The notes under the pieces: model-generated
What the model was told of the DNA's origin: nothing
What the model saw: only the letters and a program-made list of their open reading frames with translations
Database searches by the model: none
Part shown: piece by piece, positions 8,023 through 14,835 of the stretch
Layout of the letters: every line of letters begins with the position of its first letter
Position numbering within the stretch: position 1 is the stretch's first letter
Source of the DNA: Limnochordia bacterium
Lineage (GTDB): Bacteria; Bacillota; Limnochordia; Darwinibacteriales; B1SED10-159
NCBI GenBank assembly: GCA_007132255.1
Contig: SLOZ01000189.1
Location: forward strand, 1-18,534
Length of the DNA stretch: 18,534 nucleotides
Direction: 5' to 3'
Program-made: the position numbers and the translations under genes

Positions 8023-10056
8023 TCACATCGAGAAGTGCACTTCGATCAGACTTCCTGCAGACGCAGCCTCGCCGGCGGCAGGAAGTTGCTGCAAAGCTAG
8101 ACCGCTTCCTATGGGTTTCATGCGTAGCCCATAGGCCTGCAGGGTCGCCAAAGCGTCCCGCATACCCAAGCCCATCACATTCGGAACTTCCACCATAACT
8201 TGACTATCCATCTCATAAAAATATAAAGCTACCACGGTGTCTGAGGCATTGCGAGTACCCGGTGTGGGCCGCTGGTCCGCAATGTACTCCCCTTCACCAT
8301 AGTAGCTCCATGTCAAACCCACTTCTGCTAACCGCACTTGGGCATCCAGAACCGGCATACTGCGGACATTCGGGATTAAGAGATCTGCTGAAGCTTCACT
8401 CTGCTGGACTTTGGGCACCCCTAAGCAATCCAATGCTTCCTCCATAATGGCTCTAAACAACGGCGCTGCCAGTACACCACCATAACGGATTTCTTGTTTG
8501 GGATAATAGAGAATCACAATACCCGTCAACCGGGGATTGTCCGCCGGTGCAAATCCCACAAAGGAGGCGATACGGTCCTCGCCATATCCGCCCTGCGTTG
8601 GCACCTCGGCTGTTCCTGTCTTGCCGGCCACCGGATACCCGGGAATATCGGCTTGACTCCCCGTACCGTTAACCACCGAAGACCGCATCATAGCCGCAAC
8701 CGCGGCGGCAGCCTCGACGCTTATGGGTTGAGCAAGCACCTGCGGCTCTTCACGATGGATCAGAGTGCCTTCGTGATCGCGAATCTCATGGAGATAATGG
8801 GGCCGCATGAGACGACCATGGTTGGCAATGGCGTTGACAGCCGAAAGCAACTGAAGTGGGGTAACAGCAACACCTTGGCCGAAACCGATGTTGGCCCACT
8901 GCAGAGTTTCACCAAATCGAATTTCGCCTGGTGCCGGCAGACGTCCAGCCACTTCCCCAGGAAAATCCACACCAAGACGCTGACCCAAACCGAATTCAAA
9001 CAAATACGGATAAAACTGTACAGGCCCCATGTTAACCGCTAACTGGGCATAAGCAATGTTGTCACTGTTTTCAAGGGTCTCTATGAATGTTTGTTCTCCA
9101 TGCCCAATTCGATTCCAACTCCGTATGCGACCACCAGCCACCTGCCAACTGGGCCCGCTGTAGAACTCGGTATCGAGATTGACTGTACCCGAGTCGAGGC
9201 CTGCCGCTGCGGTAAGCGCCTTGAAGGTCGATCCTGGTTCATATTGATCAATAACGGCGATATTGCGCCGCTGGTTCGAAGAATATGACTGGTACTCATT
9301 GGGATCGAAAGCTGGATACACAGCATTGGCCACAATAGCCCCTGTCGCTGTATCCATGAGGATGGCCACACCGCGTTGGCTCTGTGACTCCACCACAGCT
9401 CGTTCCAACTCGCGTTCAGCAACATATTGAATCTTAGCGTCAATGGTTAGGACAAGGTCATGCCCATGTTCTGGCGGCGTTAAAACTCCTTCCCCACCTG
9501 GAATTTGGCGCTGCGCTGCATCTCTTTCTAACGACCAGATTCCGGGTGTTCCGCGAAGAATTTCGTCATAAAAGAATTCTAAACCCTCTAATCCCTGGTT
9601 ATCAATCCCAGCAAATCCTAGTACCTGTGAGGCCAGCGTGCCCTGGGGATAATAGCGCTGGGGACGCTCAATTAAGCGAATTCCGGGTATAGCGAGCTCG
9701 CGAATGGCTGAGGATTGTTCCCAAGAAAGCTTACGATCTAGCCAAGTACTCCGGGCCACCCCCTGCAAAGCTGCGGCGATGGCCTCTTCCGACAACGACA
9801 AATAAGGAGCCAATTTCACTGCAGCTGCTGCGTGATCCCTCGCCGAATGAGGCACAGCATAGACGGCATCGGCTCCCACACTCAAGGCTAAAACGGTTCC
9901 AGTCCGATCGACTATCGTTCCTCGCTTAGGGTCCACGGTTGTCGGCCGCATCCGCTGTGCCTGCGCCAACTGGTTGAAGTGACTGTAACGAACCACCTGC
10001 AGATAGGCCAGTCGAATTCCCAAAGCTCCAAATCCCAGGATCAAGAATACAAGCAT
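8023..10056 (-). CDS. Division-specific class B penicillin-binding protein (FtsI/PBP2B-like) with two PASTA domains
   Basis: Transpeptidase that crosslinks septal peptidoglycan with FtsW. From the ATG at 10056 it has 677 residues: a transmembrane segment (1-22), a dimerisation/pedestal domain (about 40-190) and a transpeptidase domain with SxxK (S276-K279, S276 nucleophile), SDN (331-333) and KTG (479-481). Two PASTA repeats follow (about 558-615 and 620-677). Two PASTA domains resemble Bacillus PBP2B more than the single-PASTA SpoVD, but family assignment remains open. The start is unusual. This ATG has no ribosome site and leaves no cytoplasmic basic stretch, while the frame stays open upstream and encodes HRRVVW just before it, with no ATG, GTG or TTG. 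The gene lies 28 nt after the ftsL stop. Confidence 0.93.
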   Translation of the reverse strand: MLVFLILGFGALGIRLAYLQVVRYSHFNQLAQAQRMRPTTVDPKRGTIVDRTGTVLALSVGADAVYAVPHSARDHAAAAVKLAPYLSLSEEAIAAALQGVARSTWLDRKLSWEQSSAIRELAIPGIRLIERPQRYYPQGTLASQVLGFAGIDNQGLEGLEFFYDEILRGTPGIWSLERDAAQRQIPGGEGVLTPPEHGHDLVLTIDAKIQYVAERELERAVVESQSQRGVAILMDTATGAIVANAVYPAFDPNEYQSYSSNQRRNIAVIDQYEPGSTFKALTAAAGLDSGTVNLDTEFYSGPSWQVAGGRIRSWNRIGHGEQTFIETLENSDNIAYAQLAVNMGPVQFYPYLFEFGLGQRLGVDFPGEVAGRLPAPGEIRFGETLQWANIGFGQGVAVTPLQLLSAVNAIANHGRLMRPHYLHEIRDHEGTLIHREEPQVLAQPISVEAAAAVAAMMRSSVVNGTGSQADIPGYPVAGKTGTAEVPTQGGYGEDRIASFVGFAPADNPRLTGIVILYYPKQEIRYGGVLAAPLFRAIMEEALDCLGVPKVQQSEASADLLIPNVRSMPVLDAQVRLAEVGLTWSYYGEGEYIADQRPTPGTRNASDTVVALYFYEMDSQVMVEVPNVMGLGMRDALATLQAYGLRMKPIGSGLALQQLPAAGEAASAGSLIEVHFSM

Positions 10057-10084
10057 CCAAACTACACGACGATGGATAAGTTTC

Positions 10085-10594
10085 CTATTGTCCGCTCCAG
10101 CCAGCTTTGACGCCCCCCAACGACAGCAGATGACTTAAAAACTCGGTTAACCCAACGAAAACTCCGTCCGGTGCCTCGCTGTCCATTCCATCGTCGACGA
10201 CGGCCATGGCTGTCGGAGCATTCACAGGAACATCCAAATACAGCACAGTCAGGGCTTCCGATTCGACCATTCCGATCTCTTGCCGCGCCAACTCCTCTAT
10301 GTATCGCAAGGACTGAGCTGCATTCAGGTGAACTAACAACTGCTCATGCTTTTGGGTTTCCGCTTGCAGGTGCTGCTCTAGACGCTGCGCCTGCACGTTT
10401 AAGTGCATGGTCGCTACCTGCTGCCCCAAATACAGCACAGCCAAACAGACAACCACAACGACAGCGCTGCAGACCAGAAGCGTGTCCGGCAGACGGCGCT
10501 GGCGACGACGAATTCGCCTATAACGTTTCGAAGAACGGTGTTGAATATCTGTGGGTTCGGGAAGATACGACTCCAGCTTCCTTGCTGTCTGCAC
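10085..10594 (-). CDS. ftsL: Cell division protein FtsL
   Basis: A 169-residue bitopic protein with a basic cytoplasmic N-terminus (RSSKRYRRIRRRQRR), one transmembrane segment rich in V and L (about residues 40-61) and an extracytoplasmic coiled coil (about 62-110), the FtsL/DivIC architecture. It stabilises FtsQ and activates the septal FtsW/PBP pair. Two GTG codons are possible. The one at 10592-10594 lies 7 nt after AGGAGGG, whereas the one at 10598-10600 almost abuts the ribosome site, so the shorter form is preferred. The roughly 50-residue tail after the coiled coil is longer than in many homologues and has no recognisable motif. Confidence 0.88.
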   Translation of the reverse strand: MQTARKLESYLPEPTDIQHRSSKRYRRIRRRQRRLPDTLLVCSAVVVVVCLAVLYLGQQVATMHLNVQAQRLEQHLQAETQKHEQLLVHLNAAQSLRYIEELARQEIGMVESEALTVLYLDVPVNAPTAMAVVDDGMDSEAPDGVFVGLTEFLSHLLSLGGVKAGWSGQ

Positions 10595-10617
10595 GGTCAC
10601 CCCTCCTTTAAGGCAGT

Positions 10618-11556
10618 TTAAATGCGTTCGGCGGCTCGCAATTTGGCACTCCGTGCCCTCGGGTTGCGGCCGAGTTCATGTTCATCAGCGGTAACAGGTT
10701 TCCTCGTCAGCATACGAAGTTTCGCTTCGAAACCACAGCGACAAATGGGGAGACCCGGCGGACAGATACACCCAGCTACCTGCTGCCGAATGAACTCTTT
10801 GACAATACGATCCTCCAAGGAGTGAAATGTGATCACAACCAATCGTCCGCCCAGTTGGAGAACGTTCAGGGACTGCTGCAAGGCCATTTCTAATACGTCC
10901 AATTCTTTGTTCACAGCAATACGCAGAGCTTGGAAGGTTCGCTTCGCTGGGTGCGGGCCAGAACGACGTGCCGCCGCTGGGATAGCCGCCTTGATAACAT
11001 CCACCAATTGCCCTGTTGTTTCAATGAACCGCACATCTCGTTCCCGTACAATGAACTCAGCAATTCGAGCTGCCCAGCGCTCTTCCCCATACATCCAAAT
11101 CAACTGAGCCAACTCTGTCTGCGATCGTCGGTTGACTAACTCGTAGGCAGTTTCACCGTGACCGTCGCGGTTCATCCGCATATCCAGCGGAGCATCGTGT
11201 TGATAGGAAAACCCACGCTGGGCTTGATCTAGTTGGTACGACGATACCCCGATATCCATCAGGATACCTGCGACACTTTCAAAGCCTAAGGATTGCACAA
11301 TGCTTTCCAGGTTAGCAAAGTTATCATGCACCAAATGGACTGCCTTACCGTATGGCCGCAGGCGTTCTTGGGCATGTTCTAGCGCCTGTTCGTCTTGGTC
11401 AATCCCGACTAGCGTAATATTGGGTTCACGTTTCAGAAGCGCTTCGCTGTGACCGGCGCCACCTAGGGTACAGTCAACGTACACCGCACCAGGCCGAACA
11501 TCCAAAACATTCAAAACAGCATCCATCAGGACTGGTTCATGCCCAAAGTCGCTCAC
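10618..11556 (-). CDS. rsmH: 16S rRNA (cytosine1402-N4)-methyltransferase RsmH
   Basis: SAM-dependent methyltransferase (formerly MraW) that modifies N4 of C1402 in the 16S rRNA decoding site. The 312-residue length is normal. The SAM motif VDCTLGGAGHSEALL is at about residues 28-42; GILMDIGVSSYQLD, KRTFQALRIAVNKEL and VVITFHSLEDRIVK follow in family order. The start is GTG, with GAGGTGA upstream. It follows mraZ after a 138-nt spacer that holds an inverted-repeat-bounded structured segment, and its stop lies just before the ftsL ribosome site. Confidence 0.98.
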   Translation of the reverse strand: MSDFGHEPVLMDAVLNVLDVRPGAVYVDCTLGGAGHSEALLKREPNITLVGIDQDEQALEHAQERLRPYGKAVHLVHDNFANLESIVQSLGFESVAGILMDIGVSSYQLDQAQRGFSYQHDAPLDMRMNRDGHGETAYELVNRRSQTELAQLIWMYGEERWAARIAEFIVRERDVRFIETTGQLVDVIKAAIPAAARRSGPHPAKRTFQALRIAVNKELDVLEMALQQSLNVLQLGGRLVVITFHSLEDRIVKEFIRQQVAGCICPPGLPICRCGFEAKLRMLTRKPVTADEHELGRNPRARSAKLRAAERI

Positions 11557-11576
11557 GTTCTCACCTCAACTCTGAC

Positions 11577-11702
11577 GGATCTAACTCCACTGGCTAGGCC
11601 TTGGGCAGCCACGGCAGCGTGCCGTCAAGGATCACACTAAGAGCGGATAGCGCAGCTCCAGTTGTTGCCTCTGAAGCCCCGAACGCTCCCTCAGTTAGAT
11701 CC
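11577..11702 (-). other. Candidate structured RNA (or small inverted-repeat element) between mraZ and rsmH
   Basis: The 10-bp perfect inverted repeats GGATCTAACT (11577-11586) and AGTTAGATCC (11693-11702) bound a 126-nt segment. Read as minus-strand RNA, further helices fit inside the closing stem: GGGAGCG with CGCTCTT, the hairpin ACGGCA-CGC-TGCCGT (11611-11625), and a hairpin GGCTGCC-CAA-GGC with AGCC closing it. The distal arm overlaps the mraZ stop codon. The pairings were found by eye. It could be an rsmH leader element, an operon-processing structure, or a degraded miniature mobile element; I do not recognise its sequence. Confidence 0.45.
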
Positions 11703-12126
11703 CTAATTCTACAATGTTCTCAGCAATCGACTCGTAAGAACTCTCGGCCTGTTCCATGTATGCTGTCCAACGTACTTGACTCCATATCTCAATACGATTG
11801 GAGACTCCGATTACGACTACATCCTTTTCAATCTCGCTGTAGGTCCGAAGGTTGGCCGGCAGCATAATCCTACCCTGACGGTCCTGGTCGCATTCGGCAG
11901 CACCGGAGAAGAAAAAACGGACAAACTGCCGGGCGTCAGACTTTGTCAAAGGCAGTGTTTTCAGTTTCTCCTCGAGCAGTTTCCACTCGGGTTGAGGGAA
12001 CAAGAATAAGCAATTGTCGAGGCCGCGGGTGACTACCGCACCATTACCCAACTCGTCGCGAAACTTGGCCGGTATGATCAACCTACCCTTGGTATCGAGA
12101 CTATGCTGATATTCGCCCATAAACAT
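11695..12126 (-). CDS. mraZ: Transcriptional regulator and dcw first-gene product MraZ
   Basis: A 143-residue AbrB-like (SpoVT/AbrB swapped-hairpin) DNA-binding protein. Two tandem MraZ domains are visible. The first begins GEYQHSLDTKGRLIIPAKFR and the second (about residues 75-125) has AAECDQDRQGRIMLPANLR; each has the DxxGR(I/L)xxPxxxR motif. MraZ binds direct repeats upstream of its own gene and controls dcw transcription. The ATG at 12124-12126 has GGAGGTG 7 nt upstream; an ATG two codons later is also possible. Its predicted operator lies at 12153-12179. Confidence 0.97.
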   Translation of the reverse strand: MFMGEYQHSLDTKGRLIIPAKFRDELGNGAVVTRGLDNCLFLFPQPEWKLLEEKLKTLPLTKSDARQFVRFFFSGAAECDQDRQGRIMLPANLRTYSEIEKDVVVIGVSNRIEIWSQVRWTAYMEQAESSYESIAENIVELGI

Positions 12127-12152
12127 AATCTCGCACCTCCATGGTTAATGTC

Positions 12153-12179
12153 CCACTTTCCCCCACATTGTACCACTTT
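12153..12179 (-). promoter_or_regulatory. Predicted MraZ operator: three 10-bp-phased direct repeats
   Basis: On the minus strand the repeats AAAGTGG, AATGTGG and AAAGTGG are each followed by three bases, so GTGG recurs exactly every 10 bp (12173-12176, 12163-12166, 12153-12156). MraZ is known to bind TGGGN5 repeats in E. coli and AAAGTGKN3 repeats in Mollicutes; these repeats fit both descriptions. They lie 27 to 53 nt upstream of mraZ, downstream of the main promoter, where bound MraZ would block transcription. Confidence 0.75.
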
Positions 12180-12199
12180 GATATACCTATTCTTCCCCC

Positions 12200-12228
12200 A
12201 TTATAGAATTCCTTCCCAAACGTGAAAA
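12200..12228 (-). promoter_or_regulatory. Predicted sigma-A promoter of the dcw operon
   Basis: A perfect -10 TATAAT (12200-12205) lies 17 nt downstream of TTTTCA (12223-12228; 4 of 6 consensus). The start would be near 12193, just upstream of the MraZ repeats. A second possible -10, TACAAT (12167-12172), lies inside the repeats but has no good -35. Confidence 0.65.
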
Positions 12229-12278
12229 AAACACCATTAATTTTAATGAATTTTTCGCCGAATCAGACAGTTGTACGT

Positions 12279-12310
12279 AAAAAAACACAGCCTGATAATC
12301 AGGCTGTGTT
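12279..12310 (-). terminator. Rho-independent terminator of rnpB
   Basis: On the minus strand ACACAGCCTGAT-TATCAGGCTGTGT forms a near-perfect hairpin of about 12 bp, followed by seven T. It starts right at the 3' end of the RNase P RNA. Confidence 0.92.
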
Positions 12311-12642
12311 GAGTGGGTCCGTAAGCCGAGTTCTGTTTTCGATGATCATCTATCTTGGACGCTAGTTACCTAGCATCTCCAGCAGCCAACCCAGGAGTCC
12401 TACGGGACGGGCAGCCCCTTCTCCTCTATTTGGCCTTGCTCCGGATGGGGTTTACCTAGCCGACTGATCACCCAGCCGCTGGTGAGCTCTTACCTCACCG
12501 TTTCACCCTTACCCATGACGGGCGGTATATTTCTGTGGCACTAGCCTTAGGGTCACCCCCACTGGGTGTTACCCAGCATCCTGCCCTATGGAGCTCGGAC
12601 TTTCCTCAGGCACAAAGGCCCGCGACCATCCGACCCACTCAA
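12309..12642 (-). ncRNA. rnpB: RNase P RNA, bacterial class A
   Basis: The catalytic RNA that matures tRNA 5' ends. The 5' TTGAGTGGGTC and 3' GACCCACTCAA form the closing P1 helix and define the ends. The universally conserved GAGGAAAGTCCGAGC lies near the 5' end, followed by GCCACAGAAA, GGGTGAAACGGTG and GGTAAGAGCTCACCAGC, and near the 3' end by the ACAGAACTCGGCTTACGG segment. These include the conserved core (P4, CR regions). The domain layout and length (about 334 nt) suggest the ancestral A type, also found in many Clostridia, rather than the Bacillus B type. It has its own promoter and terminator. Confidence 0.97.
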
Positions 12643-12652
12643 TTTCATCCAA

Positions 12653-12681
12653 ATTGTACCACACAACTAGGCACATTACAA
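12653..12681 (-). promoter_or_regulatory. Predicted sigma-A promoter of rnpB
   Basis: -35 TTGTAA (12676-12681; 4 of 6) and -10 TACAAT (12653-12658; 5 of 6) are separated by exactly 17 nt. The start would be near 12646, a few bases before the P1 helix. Confidence 0.7.
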
Positions 12682-12781
12682 GCTTCAAGACCCCGTTGAA
12701 AGGCATCTTCGTATCTGTTTGGTAGAAGAAGCTTGATTCACCGCAGGGACTCAACGGCCTTGGTCTGGAGGCGATTGCAGT

Positions 12782-12967
12782 TTAACTGCGTGTAGCACCT
12801 AAGAGATCCTTATAGGTATCAGAATCCATTCCGATGTCAGTCCTCTTTACGACCATATCGGAACCATTCTTCTCCGCACAGGTAACGCAGCGCTTCGTTT
12901 GGGGGAGAATATCCAACCGCTCTTTGGGTATCGTATTACCGCAAAACTCACACTTTCGTTCTGCCAT
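12782..12967 (-). CDS. Small DksA/TraR-type C4 zinc-finger protein
   Basis: A 61-residue protein with a four-cysteine zinc finger: C6 and C9 in KCEFCGNTIPKERLD, C30 and C33 in KRCVTCAEKN. The pattern CxxCGxxIPxxRL...CVxC is that of the DksA/TraR C-terminal zinc finger, but the long coiled coil of true DksA is absent, so a role at the RNA polymerase secondary channel cannot be assumed. The ATG at 12965-12967 has AAGGAG 9 nt upstream; a TTG three codons earlier abuts that site and is unlikely. It lies 27 nt downstream of the Nif3-family gene, probably in one operon, and upstream of rnpB. Confidence 0.85.
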   Translation of the reverse strand: MAERKCEFCGNTIPKERLDILPQTKRCVTCAEKNGSDMVVKRTDIGMDSDTYKDLLGATRS

Positions 12968-12994
12968 ACGTTCCAACTCCTTTTCAGATAGCCA

Positions 12995-13786
12995 CTATAA
13001 AGTTTTCCAGGGGTTGTCTCCATCTCTGCCTTGGACAATATCTATGCTATCTTCGCCTAATTCCTGTTCCAGATGCTTAGCGATATATTTCAGCATGATC
13101 TGCTCTGTTGCAAAGTGGCCAGCGTCAATAACGGCTAAACCCAACTGTTCTGCGTCCAACGCATCATGATAACCAACATCACCGGTTACCAACACGTCGG
13201 CTCCACTGGCAAAAGCTTTTCCCACAAGCTTTCCACCAGCCCCGCCACACACGGCGATTTTCTTGCAGACCGTATTTGGATTTCCGCAAAAGCGCACTCG
13301 GGCATGCCATCGCTGGGCTAATCGCTGCGCTAGCTCATGAACAGTAACCGGGTCGCACAAACCCACTCGCCCTAACCCTGTCTCTAACGTGTCGTCCCAC
13401 GGTTCCAACACAGAAGCTGCCTCTAATCCCAAATCCTCTGCTAACCACGTGTTGAGACCGTTAGCCGCATGGTCAAGATTGGTGTGACTTACATACACCG
13501 CGATGTCGTTCTTGATCAAATCGGCAATCATCCGCCCAGCCGGTGAATCAGTTCGTATTTTCTTTAACGGCCGAAAAATCAAGGGATGATGGGCCACAAT
13601 GAGCTTGGTCCCTTCATGGATGGCTCGCTGAACAAGCGCTGGGGTAACCGTCAGCGTCACCATAATCCCACTGACGGACTGTTGGTACTCACCTAACTGC
13701 AGCCCAACATTATCCCAGTCTTCAGCCAGATGTCTTGGGGCTAGTTGTTCCATAACTTGTGTTACTCGCTGAACTGTGAATGGCAC
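12995..13786 (-). CDS. Nif3-like dinuclear metal-centre protein (YqfO/YbgI family)
   Basis: A 263-residue protein of the Nif3 family, whose members bind two metal ions; some homologues have GTP cyclohydrolase I-type annotation, but the physiological function is unsettled. Visible are AEDWDNVGLQLG near residue 21, the metal-ligand pair in AHHPLIF (H66, H67), SHTNLDHAANG around 100-110 and DAGHFATEQ near the C-terminus. It lacks the PII-like insertion that makes Bacillus YqfO about 370 residues. The preferred start is GTG at 13784-13786, with AGGTG 5 nt upstream. A TTG at 13804 would add six residues. The gene overlaps the end of trmK by about 25 nt, the usual trmK-nif3 pairing. Confidence 0.92.
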   Translation of the reverse strand: MPFTVQRVTQVMEQLAPRHLAEDWDNVGLQLGEYQQSVSGIMVTLTVTPALVQRAIHEGTKLIVAHHPLIFRPLKKIRTDSPAGRMIADLIKNDIAVYVSHTNLDHAANGLNTWLAEDLGLEAASVLEPWDDTLETGLGRVGLCDPVTVHELAQRLAQRWHARVRFCGNPNTVCKKIAVCGGAGGKLVGKAFASGADVLVTGDVGYHDALDAEQLGLAVIDAGHFATEQIMLKYIAKHLEQELGEDSIDIVQGRDGDNPWKTL

Positions 13787-14505
13787 GACATCACCTGCTT
13801 CCAAATGCGAATATCATCCTGTACTTGCTGTCTGATTGGCGTCGGTCCTAGGGGTAAAGACGCGGCATAATTCTGCAGACGCTGCAGTCGGTAAGCAAAG
13901 TACCTCTGCACACTGTGGGCTGGATTTAACAGCAGCTTTGGTCCCAAACCGATGATTCGTTCATGGCTGAGCCCTGGATAATACCGTAAGAGTCTGGAAT
14001 CATCGGAGGTCAAAGACCAGCTAGCCTCCATACAGACATAATAACGGTGGCCTTCCACTACAACCCACTCCTGGGACACTGCTATACCCCTATCGTAAAG
14101 CCAATATCTGAGAAATTCGGGCCGAGTCATAGGCTGAAAAACCCAATGCGGAAACGTTGCAGCTTTTTGGCCAGCCTGACGCAGTATCTTGACGATGGTT
14201 TGACTGCCCATGCCGGCTAGTATCACGGTATGAACCTCGCCCGGTCGCAGCAGTTGCAGTCCATCACCTTATCGCACATCAAGGACCACACCACTTCGAG
14301 CTGCCAGTCGCTGCGTTTGCCGCAGAGGTCCTTCAGCGATATCACTGGCCACAGCTCGGCAGCCACGCTGCCGCACCGCTTCCACAGCAAGAAACCCATG
14401 ATCCGAACCGATGTCCGCAAGAGAAACACCATGCGGTAGGATCGACAAAAGACTATCTAAGCGCTGTGAGTTCAAAACAATCACCTTTGTTAGCAAATTC
14501 GACAC
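13762..14505 (-). pseudogene. trmK: trmK-like tRNA (adenine22-N1)-methyltransferase, interrupted by an in-frame TAA
   Basis: The frame reads as one TrmK (YqfN) protein except for a TAA at 14269-14271 (codon 79 from the GTG at 14505). Before it: NSQRLDSLLSIL, then the SAM motif ADIGSDHGFLA. Directly after it, in the same frame: GDGLQLLRPGEVHTVILAGMG, then FQPMTRPEFLRYWL. These are consecutive family blocks (family pattern VR-x-GDGL), so no sequence is missing and no frameshift occurred; one codon has become a stop. TrmK methylates A22 of tRNA. The first piece holds the SAM fold start, the second starts possibly at GTG 14226 and lacks it, so neither should be active alone. A single base change (for example from TTA or CAA) or a sequencing error could explain it. 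A TTG at 14526 is an alternative upstream start. Confidence 0.8.
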
Positions 14506-14579
14506 AAAGGTGCTTCCTTCCTGCAAATCGGCAGGAGTTTGCGTCAGTTATAGAGTATGTATAGGAGTAACCTAGAAAA

Positions 14580-14587
14580 AGGAGGTG
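14580..14587 (+). promoter_or_regulatory. Ribosome binding site of the selenoprotein gene
   Basis: AGGAGGTG, the full complement of the 16S rRNA 3' end, lies 5 nt before the ATG at 14593. It fixes the start of a gene that otherwise looks like a 10-codon frame. I found no convincing promoter in the 87 nt between this gene and the divergent trmK. Confidence 0.85.
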
Positions 14588-14592
14588 TCATC

Positions 14593-14823
14593 ATGCGTCT
14601 GCAAATCCACTACTGCACAGCTTGAGGATATTTACCCAAAGCCGTCAGTTTGGCGGAAAAGCTGCTTAATGAACACAAGAACTCCATAACTGGGCTGGAA
14701 TTAGTTCCTGCATCCGGTGGCGTATTCGAGGTTGTTGTCGATTCCAAGTGTATATTTTCCAAAAAGGAATTGGACCGTTTCCCCGAAGACGACGAAGTTG
14801 AAAATGCTATTCGCTCACTGTAG
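14593..14823 (+). CDS. SelW-like Rdx-family selenoprotein (SelT/SelW/SelH), selenocysteine at TGA codon 11
   Basis: The frame ATG to TAG encodes 76 residues if the TGA at 14623-14625 is read as selenocysteine. It begins MRLQIHYCTAU-GYLPKA, with a CxxU redox motif (C8, U11) in the first beta strand-loop, as in the thioredoxin-like Rdx family; Cys homologues have CxxCGY at this place. Downstream the frame matches the family closely: LAEKLLNEH helix, LELVPASGGVFEVVVD strands, KELDRFPEDDEV near the C-terminus. The second half is fully open and family-like, so the TGA is not a decay mark. Rdx proteins are small cytosolic thiol oxidoreductases whose partners in bacteria are mostly unknown. A strong ribosome site precedes it, a SECIS-like hairpin follows the TGA and a terminator follows the stop. 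It is the only plus-strand gene in the window. Automatic callers would truncate or omit it. Confidence 0.92.
14642..14656 (+). promoter_or_regulatory. Candidate bacterial SECIS hairpin
   Basis: Within the coding region, CCGTCA (14642-14647) pairs with TGGCGG (14651-14656), 6 bp including one G-U pair, closing the 3-nt loop GTT. The apical loop begins 22 nt after the TGA and its first base is G. Known bSECIS elements have a G in the first two loop positions and place the loop roughly 16-37 nt after the UGA, so position and shape both fit recognition by SelB. The fold was found by eye. Confidence 0.75.
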
Positions 14824-14835
14824 TCAGCGAATTGT

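Noticed and set aside
12569..12754. A 61-codon minus-strand frame at the 5' side of rnpB
   Set aside because: It overlaps the RNase P RNA and its promoter and has no ribosome site or family resemblance.
14269..14271. The trmK TAA as a recoded codon, by analogy with the nearby selenocysteine TGA
   Set aside because: Selenocysteine uses UGA and pyrrolysine UAG; no natural bacterial recoding system for UAA is known, and other genes here (murF, mraZ, rsmH) end at TAA normally.
14520..14535. Small hairpin CCTGC/GCAGG in the divergent trmK-selenoprotein spacer
   Set aside because: Only 5 bp with a 6-nt loop and no T run; too short to call an operator or terminator.
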